NCBI GenBank assembly: GCA_910587595.1
Contig: CAJULQ010000002.1
Span: 124,001 to 188,000 of the forward strand
From: an uncultured Christensenellaceae bacterium
Lineage (GTDB): Bacteria > Bacillota > Clostridia > Christensenellales > Pumilibacteraceae
Length of the DNA: 64,000 nt
Direction of reading: 5' to 3'
Part shown: positions 1-7,468 of the stretch, piece by piece
Numbering within the stretch: the first letter of the stretch is position 1
How the letters are laid out: every line of letters starts with the position of its first letter
Notes under the pieces: generated by a model
Database searches by the model: none
Told to the model about the DNA's origin: nothing
Seen by the model: only the letters and a program-made list of their open reading frames with translations
Made by a program: the position numbers and the translations under genes

Positions 1-63
1 AGCTGGTAGAGCACCTGCCCTGCAAGCAGGGGGTCAGCGGTTCGAACCCGCTTACCTCCACCA
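1..63 (+). tRNA. tRNA-Ala (TGC), 5' end outside window
   Basis: The anticodon arm CCTGC-CCTGCAA-GCAGG puts TGC at the anticodon, which reads Ala codons. The T arm (AGCGG/CCGCT around TTCGAAC), the 3' acceptor strand TACCTCC, discriminator A60 and an encoded CCA (61-63) are all present. The 5' acceptor strand and the first bases lie before the window. Confidence 0.9.
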
Positions 64-81
64 CAATTTAATAGTTTCTAT

Positions 82-122
82 AGGAATGTAGCTCAGCAGG
101 TTAGAGCACTGCCAACTGCTAC
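82..122 (+). pseudogene. Truncated duplicate of the tRNA-Ile 5' half
   Basis: Bases 82-109 repeat the first 28 bases of the intact tRNA-Ile at 182 (acceptor strand, D arm and start of the anticodon stem) without a mismatch. The sequence then departs into unrelated bases, so there is no anticodon GAT, T arm or 3' acceptor strand. The upstream ACAATTTAAT is also shared with the intact copy, which suggests a tandem duplication broken by a deletion or insertion. It cannot fold as a tRNA. Confidence 0.7.
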
Positions 123-181
123 GAAGCACGAGCGAAGCGAGTATAAGGTGCTTAAGACAATTTAATACGATTTAATCATAA

Positions 182-258
182 AGGAATGTAGCTCAGCAGG
201 TTAGAGCACCACCCTGATAAGGTGGGGGTCGGTGGTTCGAGTCCACTCATTCCTACCA
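182..258 (+). tRNA. tRNA-Ile (GAT)
   Basis: The acceptor stem AGGAATG/CATTCCT, the anticodon arm CCACC-CTGATAA-GGTGG (anticodon GAT), a T arm with TTCGAGT, discriminator A255 and an encoded CCA (256-258) give a complete cloverleaf. A strong terminator begins at its last base, so the tRNA cluster ends here. Confidence 0.95.
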
Positions 259-283
259 AAGCGGCTGTCAAGTCGCTTTTTTT
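258..283 (+). terminator. Rho-independent terminator after tRNA-Ile
   Basis: AAAGCGGCT (258-266) pairs with AGTCGCTTT (271-279), with one G-U pair and a GTCA loop, followed directly by a T-rich tract. It ends the tRNA transcript and separates it from the ribosomal-protein operon. Confidence 0.85.
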
Positions 284-336
284 ATTTGCATTTTCTTGCA
301 TGGGCAAAAATATATTGCTATTGCCAAAGAAATTGC

Positions 337-366
337 TTGACCGAAAGGGGCAAGCTGTGGTATCAT
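337..366 (+). promoter_or_regulatory. Promoter of rplU-prp-rpmA
   Basis: TTGACC (337-342) and TATCAT (361-366) are separated by 18 bp, close to the sigma-A consensus. Transcription would start near 373 and give a leader of about 80 bases before rplU. Confidence 0.65.
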
Positions 367-372
367 TGTAGC

Positions 373-450
373 GGAGTCGTTTAGAAAAGGCTTTCAAACG
401 GCAAAGATTTGCCTGCCTTACTAACGGATACTAACTTGAGGAGGTACCAA
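373..450 (+). promoter_or_regulatory. Putative ribosomal protein L21 leader
   Basis: The untranslated leader can form GTCGTTT (376-382) with AAACGGC (396-402), or a competing hairpin GGCAAA-GA-TTTGCC (400-413) that shares bases 400-402. The Shine-Dalgarno GAGGAGGT lies just downstream. Position and mutually exclusive hairpins fit the known Firmicute L21 leaders, through which L21 represses its own operon. The match was not tested with a covariance model. Confidence 0.45.
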
Positions 451-453
451 AAA

Positions 454-753
454 ATGTATGCTGTGATTTTGACCGGAGGCAAGCAATACCGCGTGCAAGA
501 AGGAGATGTCTTGGATGTGGAAAAGCTGCGCGGCAATGTCGGCGACAAGGTGGAGTTTCCCGTACTGATGACGTCGGAAAACGGGAACGTTGTGGCCGGT
601 GCCGATGTGAAAGCGGTTGTTTCTGCCGAGATCGTGTCGTTTGTGCGCGCCAAAAAAATCGTCGTGTTCAAGTACAAGGCGAAAAAGAACGAGCGCAAAA
701 AGAACGGACATCGCCAAGGGTATACGCGCGTAAAGATCGTAAAGATCGCGTAA
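454..753 (+). CDS. rplU: 50S ribosomal protein L21
   Basis: This 99-residue protein starts MYAVILTGGKQYRVQEGD, the typical L21 N-terminus, and ends in the basic region that binds 23S rRNA domain IV. ATG 454 is chosen because GAGGAGGT stands 8 bases upstream; a possible ATG at 409 would add 15 residues unlike any L21 and lies inside the leader. The order L21, Prp, L27 is the standard Firmicute arrangement. L21 probably controls the operon through the leader described above. Confidence 0.96.
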   Translation: MYAVILTGGKQYRVQEGDVLDVEKLRGNVGDKVEFPVLMTSENGNVVAGADVKAVVSAEIVSFVRAKKIVVFKYKAKKNERKKNGHRQGYTRVKIVKIA

Positions 754-759
754 ACCGTT

Positions 760-1089
760 GTGACGAAAGTCGGTATTCGTAAACAAGGCGGAAAAATCGT
801 TTCCGTTACGTGCGACGGCCATACGGGATACGGCGTGCAAGGCGAAGACATCGTGTGCGCGGCGCTCAGCAGTATCGTGCAGACGGCGGTGCTGGGACTG
901 ATGGCAGTGGCGGGCATTCGAGTAGCGTTGGAACGCGACGATGCCGTGGGATTTTTACGGGCAACGTTGCCCCGTGATTTATCGGAAAGCGAACGCCACG
1001 ACGCCGACGTGATCTTGGAAACGATGTGTATGGGAATAGCCGATCTATACGAAGGCTATTCGGACTTTATAGAAATGGAGGTTCAATAA
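760..1089 (+). CDS. prp: Ribosomal-processing cysteine protease Prp
   Basis: This 109-residue protein is the YsxB/Prp family protease that removes the N-terminal extension of L27 in Firmicutes. The catalytic pair is visible: His21 in the motif GHTGYG and Cys33 in GEDIVCAALS. The start is GTG at 760, six bases after the rplU stop, with no clear Shine-Dalgarno of its own, so translation is probably coupled to rplU. It is followed by rpmA after a single base. The substrate extension is present in the next gene, which supports the assignment. Confidence 0.92.
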   Translation: MTKVGIRKQGGKIVSVTCDGHTGYGVQGEDIVCAALSSIVQTAVLGLMAVAGIRVALERDDAVGFLRATLPRDLSESERHDADVILETMCMGIADLYEGYSDFIEMEVQ

Positions 1090-1090
1090 C

Positions 1091-1363
1091 ATGTTTATCA
1101 ATATTCAGCTTTTTGCGCATAAAAAAGGTATGGGCTCGTCCAAAAACGGTCGCGACAGCGCGGCACAGCGTTTGGGCGTGAAACGCAGCGACGGACAGTT
1201 CGTGTTGGCCGGCAACATTTTGGTGCGGCAACGCGGCACGGCGGTGCACCCCGGCAACAATGTGGGATTGGGTAGCGACGATACGTTGTTCGCCTTGGTG
1301 GACGGCAAAGTGAAGTTCGAAACCAAGCACAACAAAAAGCAAGTAAGCGTTTATCCCGCTTAA
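1091..1363 (+). CDS. rpmA: 50S ribosomal protein L27 with cleavable N-terminal extension
   Basis: This 90-residue L27 sits near the peptidyl-transferase centre. The protein starts MFINIQLFAHKKGMGSSKNG. The NIQLF-AHKKG junction is the sort of site cut by Prp, after the Phe, to expose the functional N-terminus AHKKG. The rest (GRDSAAQRLGVKRSDGQ, then GNILVRQRGT) is standard L27. The Shine-Dalgarno GGAGG overlaps the end of prp. Confidence 0.96.
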   Translation: MFINIQLFAHKKGMGSSKNGRDSAAQRLGVKRSDGQFVLAGNILVRQRGTAVHPGNNVGLGSDDTLFALVDGKVKFETKHNKKQVSVYPA

Positions 1364-1385
1364 TTGCGCGGCGCATGTATAACGA

Positions 1386-1415
1386 AAAAAAGGGTTGCTT
1401 TTGCGACCCTTTTGT
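1386..1415 (+). terminator. Terminator after rpmA
   Basis: AAAGGGTTGC (1389-1398), loop TTTT, GCGACCCTTT (1403-1412) form a 10-bp stem with one G-U pair. The T tract after the stem is short, so termination may be partial. Complementary A and T runs flank the stem. Confidence 0.65.
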
Positions 1416-1447
1416 TGCAATAAGAGGCAGGGCGAGAGGAGAAAGCT

Positions 1448-1657
1448 ATGCGAAAAGTGATATTCGACGAAAAACTGTGTAAAGGGTGCGAACTGTGCGT
1501 TACGGCGTGCCCCAAAAAGATATTGGCGCTTTCCGATCGCACCAACGCCATGGGGTATCGGGTGGCCGAATGTATAGACCAAAGCAAGTGTATAAGTTGC
1601 GCGTTTTGCGCCACGATGTGCCCCGACTGCGTGATCGAAGTGCACAAGGAGAAGTAG
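1448..1657 (+). CDS. 2-oxoacid:ferredoxin oxidoreductase delta subunit (ferredoxin-like)
   Basis: This 69-residue protein has two [4Fe-4S] motifs, CKGCELCVTACP (residues 11-22) and CISCAFCATMCP. It is the small electron-transfer subunit (VorD/KorD type) that passes electrons from the thiamine-diphosphate centre to ferredoxin. It is the first gene of a tight four-subunit operon (delta, alpha, beta, gamma), with only four bases before the alpha gene. A GAGGAG Shine-Dalgarno precedes ATG 1448. Confidence 0.9.
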   Translation: MRKVIFDEKLCKGCELCVTACPKKILALSDRTNAMGYRVAECIDQSKCISCAFCATMCPDCVIEVHKEK

Positions 1658-1661
1658 CGGC

Positions 1662-2741
1662 ATGAAAAAACTTTGGAAAGGAAACGAGGCGGTCGCCGAG
1701 GCGGCAATCGCGGCGGGTTGCCGTTGCTTTTTCGGGTATCCCATCACGCCGCAAAACGAGATTCCCGAATATATGTCGTGGCGGCTCAAAGAAGTGGGCG
1801 GCCATTTCGTGCAAGCGGAGTCCGAAGTGTCGGCTATCAATATGGTATACGGCGCGGCGGGCGCGGGTGCGCGTGCCATGACGAGTTCTTCCAGCCCCGG
1901 CGTGAGCTTGAAACAAGAAGGCATAAGCTACATAGCGGGGGCGGAAGTGCCGTGCGTTGTGATGAATATGATGCGCGCAGGCCCCGGTTTGGGCGGCATT
2001 CAACCCGGCCAGAGCGACTATTTCCAAGCCACCAAAGGCGGCGGACACGGCGATTACCGCCTATTGGTGTACGCGCCCGCCTCGGTGCAAGAGGCCGCCG
2101 ATCTCACGTATAAAGCATTTTTCCGTGCCGACTACTACCGCAACCCCGTAATGATCTTGGGCGACGGTATGTTGGGGCAGATGATGGAGCCGGCCGAAAT
2201 CCCCGCGGCGATCGATCCCGCCGCACTGCCCGCAAAACCGTGGGCGGCCGGCGGACGCAACGGCGGCGTTCAACGTGTGATCAATTCCATTTTCATGAAT
2301 CCCGACACGCTGGAAGAGCACAACAGAGAGCTCACCCGCAAGTATGAGGACATGGCAAAAAACGAAGTGCTGTTCGAACACTACCGCACGCAAGACGCGC
2401 AAGTGGTGTTGGTGGCTTACGGGATCGTGGCGCGGATATGCAAAGCGGCGGTAGACGCGTTGCGCGCCGAGGGGATCAAGGCGGGACTGTTCCGTCCCAT
2501 AACGCTGTTTCCTTTTGCTTACGGCGAATTGGCTAAACTCGGCAACGGCGCGGCGCAAAAATTTGTTTCGGTGGAGTTGAGTTGCGGGCAGTTGATCGAA
2601 GACGTCAAACTCGGCTTGTACGATTGCGAAAAGCGCCCGCAAGTGGGCATTTTCGCGCGCGTGGGCGGCAACGTTATGAAACCCGAAGACGTGGTGGCAT
2701 ATGTAAAAGAGGGGAGGTTGAGCGCATCGTGGATAAAATAG
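1662..2741 (+). CDS. 2-oxoacid:ferredoxin oxidoreductase alpha subunit (VorB/KorA type)
   Basis: The 359-residue subunit has the N-terminal pyrimidine-binding fold (GNEAVAEAAIAAGCRCFFGYPITPQNEI) and the FVQAESEVSAINMVYGAAGAGARAM segment typical of these enzymes, with the transketolase C-terminal-like domain after about residue 250. The complex oxidatively decarboxylates a 2-oxoacid to an acyl-CoA and reduces ferredoxin, probably branched-chain or 2-oxoglutarate type; the substrate cannot be fixed from sequence. The gene overlaps the beta subunit by 13 bases. Confidence 0.9.
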   Translation: MKKLWKGNEAVAEAAIAAGCRCFFGYPITPQNEIPEYMSWRLKEVGGHFVQAESEVSAINMVYGAAGAGARAMTSSSSPGVSLKQEGISYIAGAEVPCVVMNMMRAGPGLGGIQPGQSDYFQATKGGGHGDYRLLVYAPASVQEAADLTYKAFFRADYYRNPVMILGDGMLGQMMEPAEIPAAIDPAALPAKPWAAGGRNGGVQRVINSIFMNPDTLEEHNRELTRKYEDMAKNEVLFEHYRTQDAQVVLVAYGIVARICKAAVDALRAEGIKAGLFRPITLFPFAYGELAKLGNGAAQKFVSVELSCGQLIEDVKLGLYDCEKRPQVGIFARVGGNVMKPEDVVAYVKEGRLSASWIK

Positions 2742-3493
2742 TATTTCGTAAACCCAAACTATTGAACGACACGCCTTTCCATTATTGCCCCGGATGCACG
2801 CACGGCATCGTGCACCGTTTGATCGCCGAGGCGCTCGAAAATTTGGGCGAATACGACAACGTGGTGGGCATTGCGCCCGTGGGTTGCGCGGTGTTTGCCT
2901 ACAACTATTTCCGTTGCGACATGTTTCAAGCGGCGCACGGGCGGGCTCCTAGCGTGGCCACGGGTATTAAGCGCGCCACGCCCGAAAACACCGTGTTTGT
3001 GTATCAAGGCGACGGCGACCTTGCCAGCATCGGCATGGCGGAGATCGTGCACGCGGCCACGCGCGGCGAAAATATCACGGTAATATTTATAAACAACGGC
3101 ATTTACGGCATGACGGGCGGGCAAATGGCGCCCACCACGTTGCAAGGGCAAAAAACCACCACGTCGCCCGCGGGACGCGACCCGCTCGAACACGGTAATC
3201 CCATTAAAATATGCGAGCTGTTGGCAACGCTCACGGGGCCCGCTTATATCGCGCGCACCTCGGTGCACGACGTTCGTTCGGTCAAGGCTACGCGCGACGC
3301 GCTTGAATACGGGTTTGCCATGCAAAAGAACAAGCGGGGATTTTCGTTGATAGAAATTCTGTCTACTTGTCCCACCAACTTCCACATGACGCCCGCGCAG
3401 TCGCTTGCGTATGTGAAAGACGTAGGGTGTAAAGCCTACCCGTTGGGCGTGTATAAGGATATAGGATTGCAGGCGGAGGAGAAAAAGGCATGA
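2729..3493 (+). CDS. 2-oxoacid:ferredoxin oxidoreductase beta subunit (TPP-binding)
   Basis: This 254-residue subunit binds thiamine diphosphate: HYCPGCTHG near the N-terminus, GDGDLASIGMAEI and INNGIYGMTGGQMAPTT mark the cofactor and Mg sites. I chose GTG 2729 because GGGGAGG lies about 12 bases upstream and the product then starts with the family-typical segment; the reading frame stays open further upstream but gives residues unlike the family. The start lies inside the alpha gene and the stop overlaps the gamma start (ATGA), so the three subunits are translationally coupled. Confidence 0.9.
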   Translation: MDKIVFRKPKLLNDTPFHYCPGCTHGIVHRLIAEALENLGEYDNVVGIAPVGCAVFAYNYFRCDMFQAAHGRAPSVATGIKRATPENTVFVYQGDGDLASIGMAEIVHAATRGENITVIFINNGIYGMTGGQMAPTTLQGQKTTTSPAGRDPLEHGNPIKICELLATLTGPAYIARTSVHDVRSVKATRDALEYGFAMQKNKRGFSLIEILSTCPTNFHMTPAQSLAYVKDVGCKAYPLGVYKDIGLQAEEKKA

Positions 3494-4020
3494 ATCAGAT
3501 CGTTGTGAGCGGGTTCGGCGGCCAAGGCGTGCTGAGTTTGGGGTTGCTGTTGTCGTACACCGCTATGAAAGAAAACCGCAACACCTCGTTTTTGCCGTCT
3601 TACGGCCCCGAAATGCGCGGCGGCACGGCCAACTGCAGCGTGGTAATCTCCGAAAAAGAAGTGGCGTCGCCCGTTATCAGCCGCCCCGATATTTTGGTGG
3701 CGTTCAACGAGCCCAGCCTTGCGCGGTTTTTGCCCGCGGTGGCCGAGGGAGGGCGTGTGTTCGTAGACGCCGACACGACCGACGAACGGTATACGTCGCT
3801 TGCAAACGTAACGGCGGTGCCGCTCGGTCGGCTTTGCGGCGCGTATCATAAAGGACAAAACATTGCCATGTTCGGCGCGGTGCTGTTGTGCACCGGCATG
3901 CGCTACGAGAGCGGAGAAGAGGCGGTGCGGCAAACGTTTGCCCGCAAACCGCAATTCCTCGAAGATAATTTGCGGTGCTTGCAAGCGGGCTACGCTTGGG
4001 CGCAAAAGGCGGGGCTATGA
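3490..4020 (+). CDS. 2-oxoacid:ferredoxin oxidoreductase gamma subunit
   Basis: This 176-residue protein starts MNQIVVSGFGGQGVLSLG, the hallmark of the gamma domain, followed by SYGPEMRGGTANCSVVIS, which is conserved in VorC/KorC/IorB proteins. It completes the delta-alpha-beta-gamma set. ATG 3490 overlaps the beta stop codon by four bases, and the end overlaps the NfeD start in the same way. Confidence 0.92.
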   Translation: MNQIVVSGFGGQGVLSLGLLLSYTAMKENRNTSFLPSYGPEMRGGTANCSVVISEKEVASPVISRPDILVAFNEPSLARFLPAVAEGGRVFVDADTTDERYTSLANVTAVPLGRLCGAYHKGQNIAMFGAVLLCTGMRYESGEEAVRQTFARKPQFLEDNLRCLQAGYAWAQKAGL

Positions 4021-4556
4021 CGATCGCCGCCGGATTATACCGCAATCTGACCCAACTGTTTTCGGGCATGAGCGTGGTCACGTTCATTTTATGGACGGCG
4101 GGGCTTATGTTGATCGTGGTGGAGTTTTTCCAACCCGCCAAGGGCATTTTGGCGTCTTGCGGCGCTGTGCTCGTGTTGTTGGCCATCACCGTGCGCATGT
4201 TGGCGGGCGGCACGCTCGTAATGCTCTTTTACATGACCTTTTTCAGCGTTTCCATCTTGCTGATGGCGCACATGCTCATGTTGGTAACGCAAAAGCGGGC
4301 TTGGCTGTCCACCTCGTTGGCGCTCAAGTTGGAAAGGTCGGTGCGCGAAGAAAGCGATTCGTATTCCAATTTGTTGGGGCGCGAAGGCATTGCCACCACA
4401 GACATTGCCGAAAACGGACACATCGCCGTAGACGATATAAACCTTTTCGTAACATGCCGTCACTTTGTGCCTAAGGGCAGTGCGGTGCGCGTGGTGTGCG
4501 TAGAGGGCGACAGCATTCAAGTGGAAAGTATCGACCCCGCCGAATACGACGAGTAA
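4017..4556 (+). CDS. NfeD-like membrane protein
   Basis: This 179-residue protein has about four hydrophobic segments in residues 20-95 and a soluble C-terminal OB-fold-like domain containing LLGREGIATTDI and the closing VRVVCVEGDSIQVE typical of NfeD proteins. These proteins usually partner flotillins or act in membrane quality control; no flotillin gene is adjacent. ATG 4017 overlaps the gamma-subunit stop (ATGA), so it is co-translated with the oxidoreductase, an association I cannot explain. A bidirectional-looking terminator follows. Confidence 0.8.
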   Translation: MTIAAGLYRNLTQLFSGMSVVTFILWTAGLMLIVVEFFQPAKGILASCGAVLVLLAITVRMLAGGTLVMLFYMTFFSVSILLMAHMLMLVTQKRAWLSTSLALKLERSVREESDSYSNLLGREGIATTDIAENGHIAVDDINLFVTCRHFVPKGSAVRVVCVEGDSIQVESIDPAEYDE

Positions 4557-4587
4557 ATTTATATAAGTATGCCGTAAAAGGTAAAAA

Positions 4588-4624
4588 AATTCCCGTACTT
4601 TTTATCACACAGTACGGGAATTTT
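4588..4624 (+). terminator. Terminator after the NfeD gene
   Basis: AATTCCCGTACT (4588-4599) pairs perfectly with AGTACGGGAATT (4611-4622), followed by TTTT and preceded by an A run. It ends the vor-nfeD operon. Confidence 0.9.
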
Positions 4625-4840
4625 CATATGATAAAGTAGAGGTGCCTCTTACAAAAGAAAAAACGCGCAAAAAAACGCAAAGAAAAGAAAGACGTACGGC
4701 GGAAGAAGGGTGCGGAAGTCCCGCGTTGCGCGGGTCCGAACGGCAGACGTGAACCGGTGGCGGCGGCGGTGCGGCGGTCGCGACGCGGCTTCCACGCTCG
4801 ATTTTTTCCATCGATCATAAAAACTTTAGGAGGAACGGCA
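4625..4840. other. Non-coding spacer before the Cys-rich peptide
   Basis: Bases 4650-4700 are strongly purine-rich on this strand, then 4710-4795 is unusually GC-rich. Two small hairpins are visible: CCCGCG-TTG-CGCGGG at about 4721-4735 and TCGAT-TTTTTTCC-ATCGA at about 4799-4816, just upstream of the ribosome-binding site. No convincing promoter or gene was found; it probably contains the leader of the next gene. Confidence 0.4.
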
Positions 4841-5023
4841 ATGTTCAACAACTGTGGGAACGATATGTTCCTGATTATACTGCTCCTTTGCTGCTGCGGC
4901 GGCGGACGGGACAGCGGCTGCGGATGCTACGAGAAAAAAGGTTGCGACTGCTCCGACATGCTGTTGTGGTACTTATTGCTCTCCTGCTGCTGCGGCGGCG
5001 GAAGAGACGTCTGCTGCAAATAA
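4841..5023 (+). CDS. Small Cys/Gly-rich hydrophobic peptide (HCB 13-like)
   Basis: The product has 60 residues. Two near-identical modules, each a short Leu-rich hydrophobic run followed by CCCGGGRD, flank a central GCGCYEKKGCDCSD; 14 of 60 residues are Cys. Clostridial genomes carry similar peptides, usually named 'chorion class high-cysteine protein 13'; their function is unknown, with metal binding or spore/envelope roles suggested only by composition. ATG 4841 follows a strong AGGAGG. The gene stands alone between two terminators. Confidence 0.7.
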   Translation: MFNNCGNDMFLIILLLCCCGGGRDSGCGCYEKKGCDCSDMLLWYLLLSCCCGGGRDVCCK

Positions 5024-5044
5024 GCACGGGCGCAAACAAACCTT

Positions 5045-5089
5045 AAAAAAGGGCTCTCTCTTTTGGAAAAAAGGGGGAGCCTTTTTTGC
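5045..5089 (+). terminator. Terminator after the Cys-rich peptide gene
   Basis: An A-rich/GGCTC stem (5045-5060) pairs with GGGGGAGCC (5073-5081) plus a run of six T; one base bulges on the 5' side. Confidence 0.85.
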
Positions 5090-5104
5090 ATAAAGCGAAA
5101 ACAC

Positions 5105-5134
5105 TTGCTAATGCAATATATTTCGTGTTATACT
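5105..5134 (+). promoter_or_regulatory. Promoter of the HNH nuclease gene
   Basis: TTGCTA (5105-5110) and TATACT (5129-5134) are separated by 18 bp. The gene begins about 40 bases downstream behind AAGGAGGG. Confidence 0.6.
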
Positions 5135-5179
5135 ATAGTATAAGCGCCGCGAAATAGGCGGCAAGGAGGGCAAAGCGCA

Positions 5180-6742
5180 ATGTCTTTATTGGATGTATAC
5201 CTCACCAAAAACAACGAGCAAAAGTGGCAAGATGCGATAAAGCCTGAAAAAGATAACGTATACTTGTTTGATTTTACCACCAATTTCCGTACGTTGCATA
5301 AGTTCGAAGACGGATTTCGCACATTTAGAAAAATCTGCGAGATGTCCGACGCGGAAAAACAGTCGTATATAGAAGAAAGCCCTCGGCAAGCCAAAAGCTT
5401 TATGAACAACATGTTGCGCACCAAGCTGTTTTATCCCAAAGGGGGACGTCCGGTGCTCAGCGCCAAAGGCGAAGTGTTCGAAAAATTCCTCGGCGAAAAG
5501 ATGACGCCCGACGACCGTTGGTTCGTGGATTTTCTGTTTGTGGCCGACGGCTATTTCTCGCTCAAAACCAACTATATATTTGCGCAAACCGATTATGTGT
5601 TTTCGCAGTGGGAAAAAGCGGGATATTCGGTGGGGCAGATATACAACGCCTTTATCTATCTTTTCAATGTGCGCGACGTGGTGATGGAAGAGTTTTTGCG
5701 CACCGAATACCTTATCATGATCTCGTTTTTGCGCGATCCCGAATTTTTGCGCTTATACCGCGAAAGCAGCGAGTTCGAAAAGAACGAACTGCACGAATAC
5801 ATCACCGACAATTATTCCAAAGGGCGGTATACGTGTATCGTAACGTCCAAATTTTCGCCCACGGCGCTCATCGATTGCGACACCGTGTTAGACGACGCCA
5901 AGATTCTCTTTTTTGCGCACTATATAAAAACAAGCCATCCCATCAGCTTGGAAGATATGCTCGATCTATACGAGCAAGTGTATACGCGTTTTTATCGGCT
6001 GAACAGCAAGCGCGTAACAAACTTTATCATGATGTACGAAGACGTGTTCCGCATGACCTACTTAAACTTGTTTTCCGATATGCAAGATTTTTACACGGGC
6101 ATGAAAGTGAACGATAAATTGGTGGTCACCGCCAAAAAACAGCTCAATGAGGAAGAACTCCAAGAGGCGTTGCGCGAACCGCTCGACTACACCACCACCG
6201 AAACGGTGGAAACGGTGGTAAAAGTAAACACCATGTTTGCGGCGGCGGCGCGTTCGGCCACGGGGTATAAGTGCGAGCTGGACGCCGTGAACGATTGCCG
6301 CTATTTCACCGACAAAGATTCCGAATTGCCCTATTTGGAAGTGCACCAGATCATTCCGCGCGAATATGCGGGCGAATTTAACGTGAGCATAGAGCGCGCC
6401 TCCAACTATGTGGCGCTGTGCCCGCACTGCCACCGTTTGATCCACGAGGCGAGCGACGCCGAGCGGTTCAAAGCGCTGAGCGCGCTGTATTGGTCGCGCA
6501 AAGAAATGTTGGACGCCGACGGGATCGTGCCCACCAACGAGCTGTTGTTTGCGGTGTACGGCATAGAACAGCGCAAGCTCAAACCGGGCGAAAACGACTT
6601 CAGCAAGCCGCTTTTGCAGGCGGGACAATTGAAATTAGCCGCCGGCCAAGGCGAGAAAAAAGCATCGGCAAGTAAATCGACGGGCAAAAAGGCTACGGGT
6701 AAAAAAGCGCCCGCAGCCAAAAAATCGGCAAAGAAACAGTAA
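5180..6742 (+). CDS. HNH endonuclease-domain protein with histone H1-like tail
   Basis: The 520-residue protein has three parts. Residues 1-350 are a largely helical region I do not recognise. Residues 362-425 are a treble-clef HNH module: YKCEL (Cys365), VHQIIP (His389), N409, then LCPHCHRLIH with Cys414, Cys417, His418 and His422. Residues 492-520 are a Lys/Ala/Ser tail of KKA/GKK repeats like bacterial histone H1-like tails, expected to bind nucleic acid. No methyltransferase or specificity subunit is adjacent, so it may be a modification-dependent or solitary restriction nuclease, or a housekeeping nuclease; the target is unknown. It is monocistronic with its own promoter. Confidence 0.8.
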   Translation: MSLLDVYLTKNNEQKWQDAIKPEKDNVYLFDFTTNFRTLHKFEDGFRTFRKICEMSDAEKQSYIEESPRQAKSFMNNMLRTKLFYPKGGRPVLSAKGEVFEKFLGEKMTPDDRWFVDFLFVADGYFSLKTNYIFAQTDYVFSQWEKAGYSVGQIYNAFIYLFNVRDVVMEEFLRTEYLIMISFLRDPEFLRLYRESSEFEKNELHEYITDNYSKGRYTCIVTSKFSPTALIDCDTVLDDAKILFFAHYIKTSHPISLEDMLDLYEQVYTRFYRLNSKRVTNFIMMYEDVFRMTYLNLFSDMQDFYTGMKVNDKLVVTAKKQLNEEELQEALREPLDYTTTETVETVVKVNTMFAAAARSATGYKCELDAVNDCRYFTDKDSELPYLEVHQIIPREYAGEFNVSIERASNYVALCPHCHRLIHEASDAERFKALSALYWSRKEMLDADGIVPTNELLFAVYGIEQRKLKPGENDFSKPLLQAGQLKLAAGQGEKKASASKSTGKKATGKKAPAAKKSAKKQ

Positions 6743-6847
6743 AAAAAACTGTTTGGGCACGGTATTGCGCGAGCAAACCGTAGCATTATGCAAATACTGA
6801 CAGTGCAGGCTATTTCCGCAAGGAAAAGTCGAGCAAAGCGAGGAAAC

Positions 6848-7417
6848 ATGAAAATAAACGCAAAAGCCATTGCGGTGGCGGCGGTAACGTTTGCACTTAC
6901 CGTTGTTTTGGGCGCATTGCCCTATGTGTTCTTTATTCCGTTGTTGTTCACGTGCGTAACGCGCGGGTGGCGCATGACGGTGGCGCAATCGCTGTTTTTC
7001 GGCGTGTTGAGCTTGGCGTATGCGTTTGTGATGCCCACGCCCGTGGCCACCGTGTTCACCAAAAACCCGTGGATCCCCATTGTGCCGCGACTGTTGGCGG
7101 GGTTGGGGGCGCACGGCGTTTACGTATTGTTGCGCAAAGTCATGAAAGGCGACGGCAAAGCGGCCGTCACGGTGCCCGTGATCGCGGCGTGTGCGGTCGG
7201 TTCGCTGTTAAACACCGCTTTGGTGGTGCCTTGTCTGATTTGGCGGGGCAGCAGCTTGATCGTTCCCGTTTTGGGGCAGACCTTTATTTCGGCGGCCATC
7301 GAGCTGGGCATTGCCGTGGCGGTGGTGCCGCCCTTGGCCGTTACCGTGGGGCGCGCCTTGCGGTTGCCGAACTACGTCAAAAAAAGCGCGCCCGTGCCGC
7401 CGCCGTCCCAACAATAA
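6848..7417 (+). CDS. ECF transporter S component, probably for pantothenate
   Basis: This 189-residue integral membrane protein has about five or six hydrophobic helices and the features of energy-coupling-factor substrate-binding subunits, such as the NPWIPIVPRLLAGLGAHG segment (IxPRxLxGL pattern) and VGSLLNTALV. S components bind a vitamin and dock on a shared EcfAAT module, which is not encoded here. The next gene is pantothenate kinase (51 bases away), which suggests pantothenate (PanT type); this is inference from context. ATG 6848 follows GCGAGGAAAC; an earlier in-frame ATG (6788) would add a non-hydrophobic leader. Confidence 0.75.
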   Translation: MKINAKAIAVAAVTFALTVVLGALPYVFFIPLLFTCVTRGWRMTVAQSLFFGVLSLAYAFVMPTPVATVFTKNPWIPIVPRLLAGLGAHGVYVLLRKVMKGDGKAAVTVPVIAACAVGSLLNTALVVPCLIWRGSSLIVPVLGQTFISAAIELGIAVAVVPPLAVTVGRALRLPNYVKKSAPVPPPSQQ

Positions 7418-7468
7418 CGCGCCGGTGGACACGCAACAACCGGTATTTTCCGCAGTAGGGAGCAAATC

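Noticed and set aside
4757..4840. N-terminal extension of the Cys-rich peptide from ATG 4757
   Set aside because: The extension is Arg-rich and unrelated to the family, while ATG 4841 has a strong AGGAGG.
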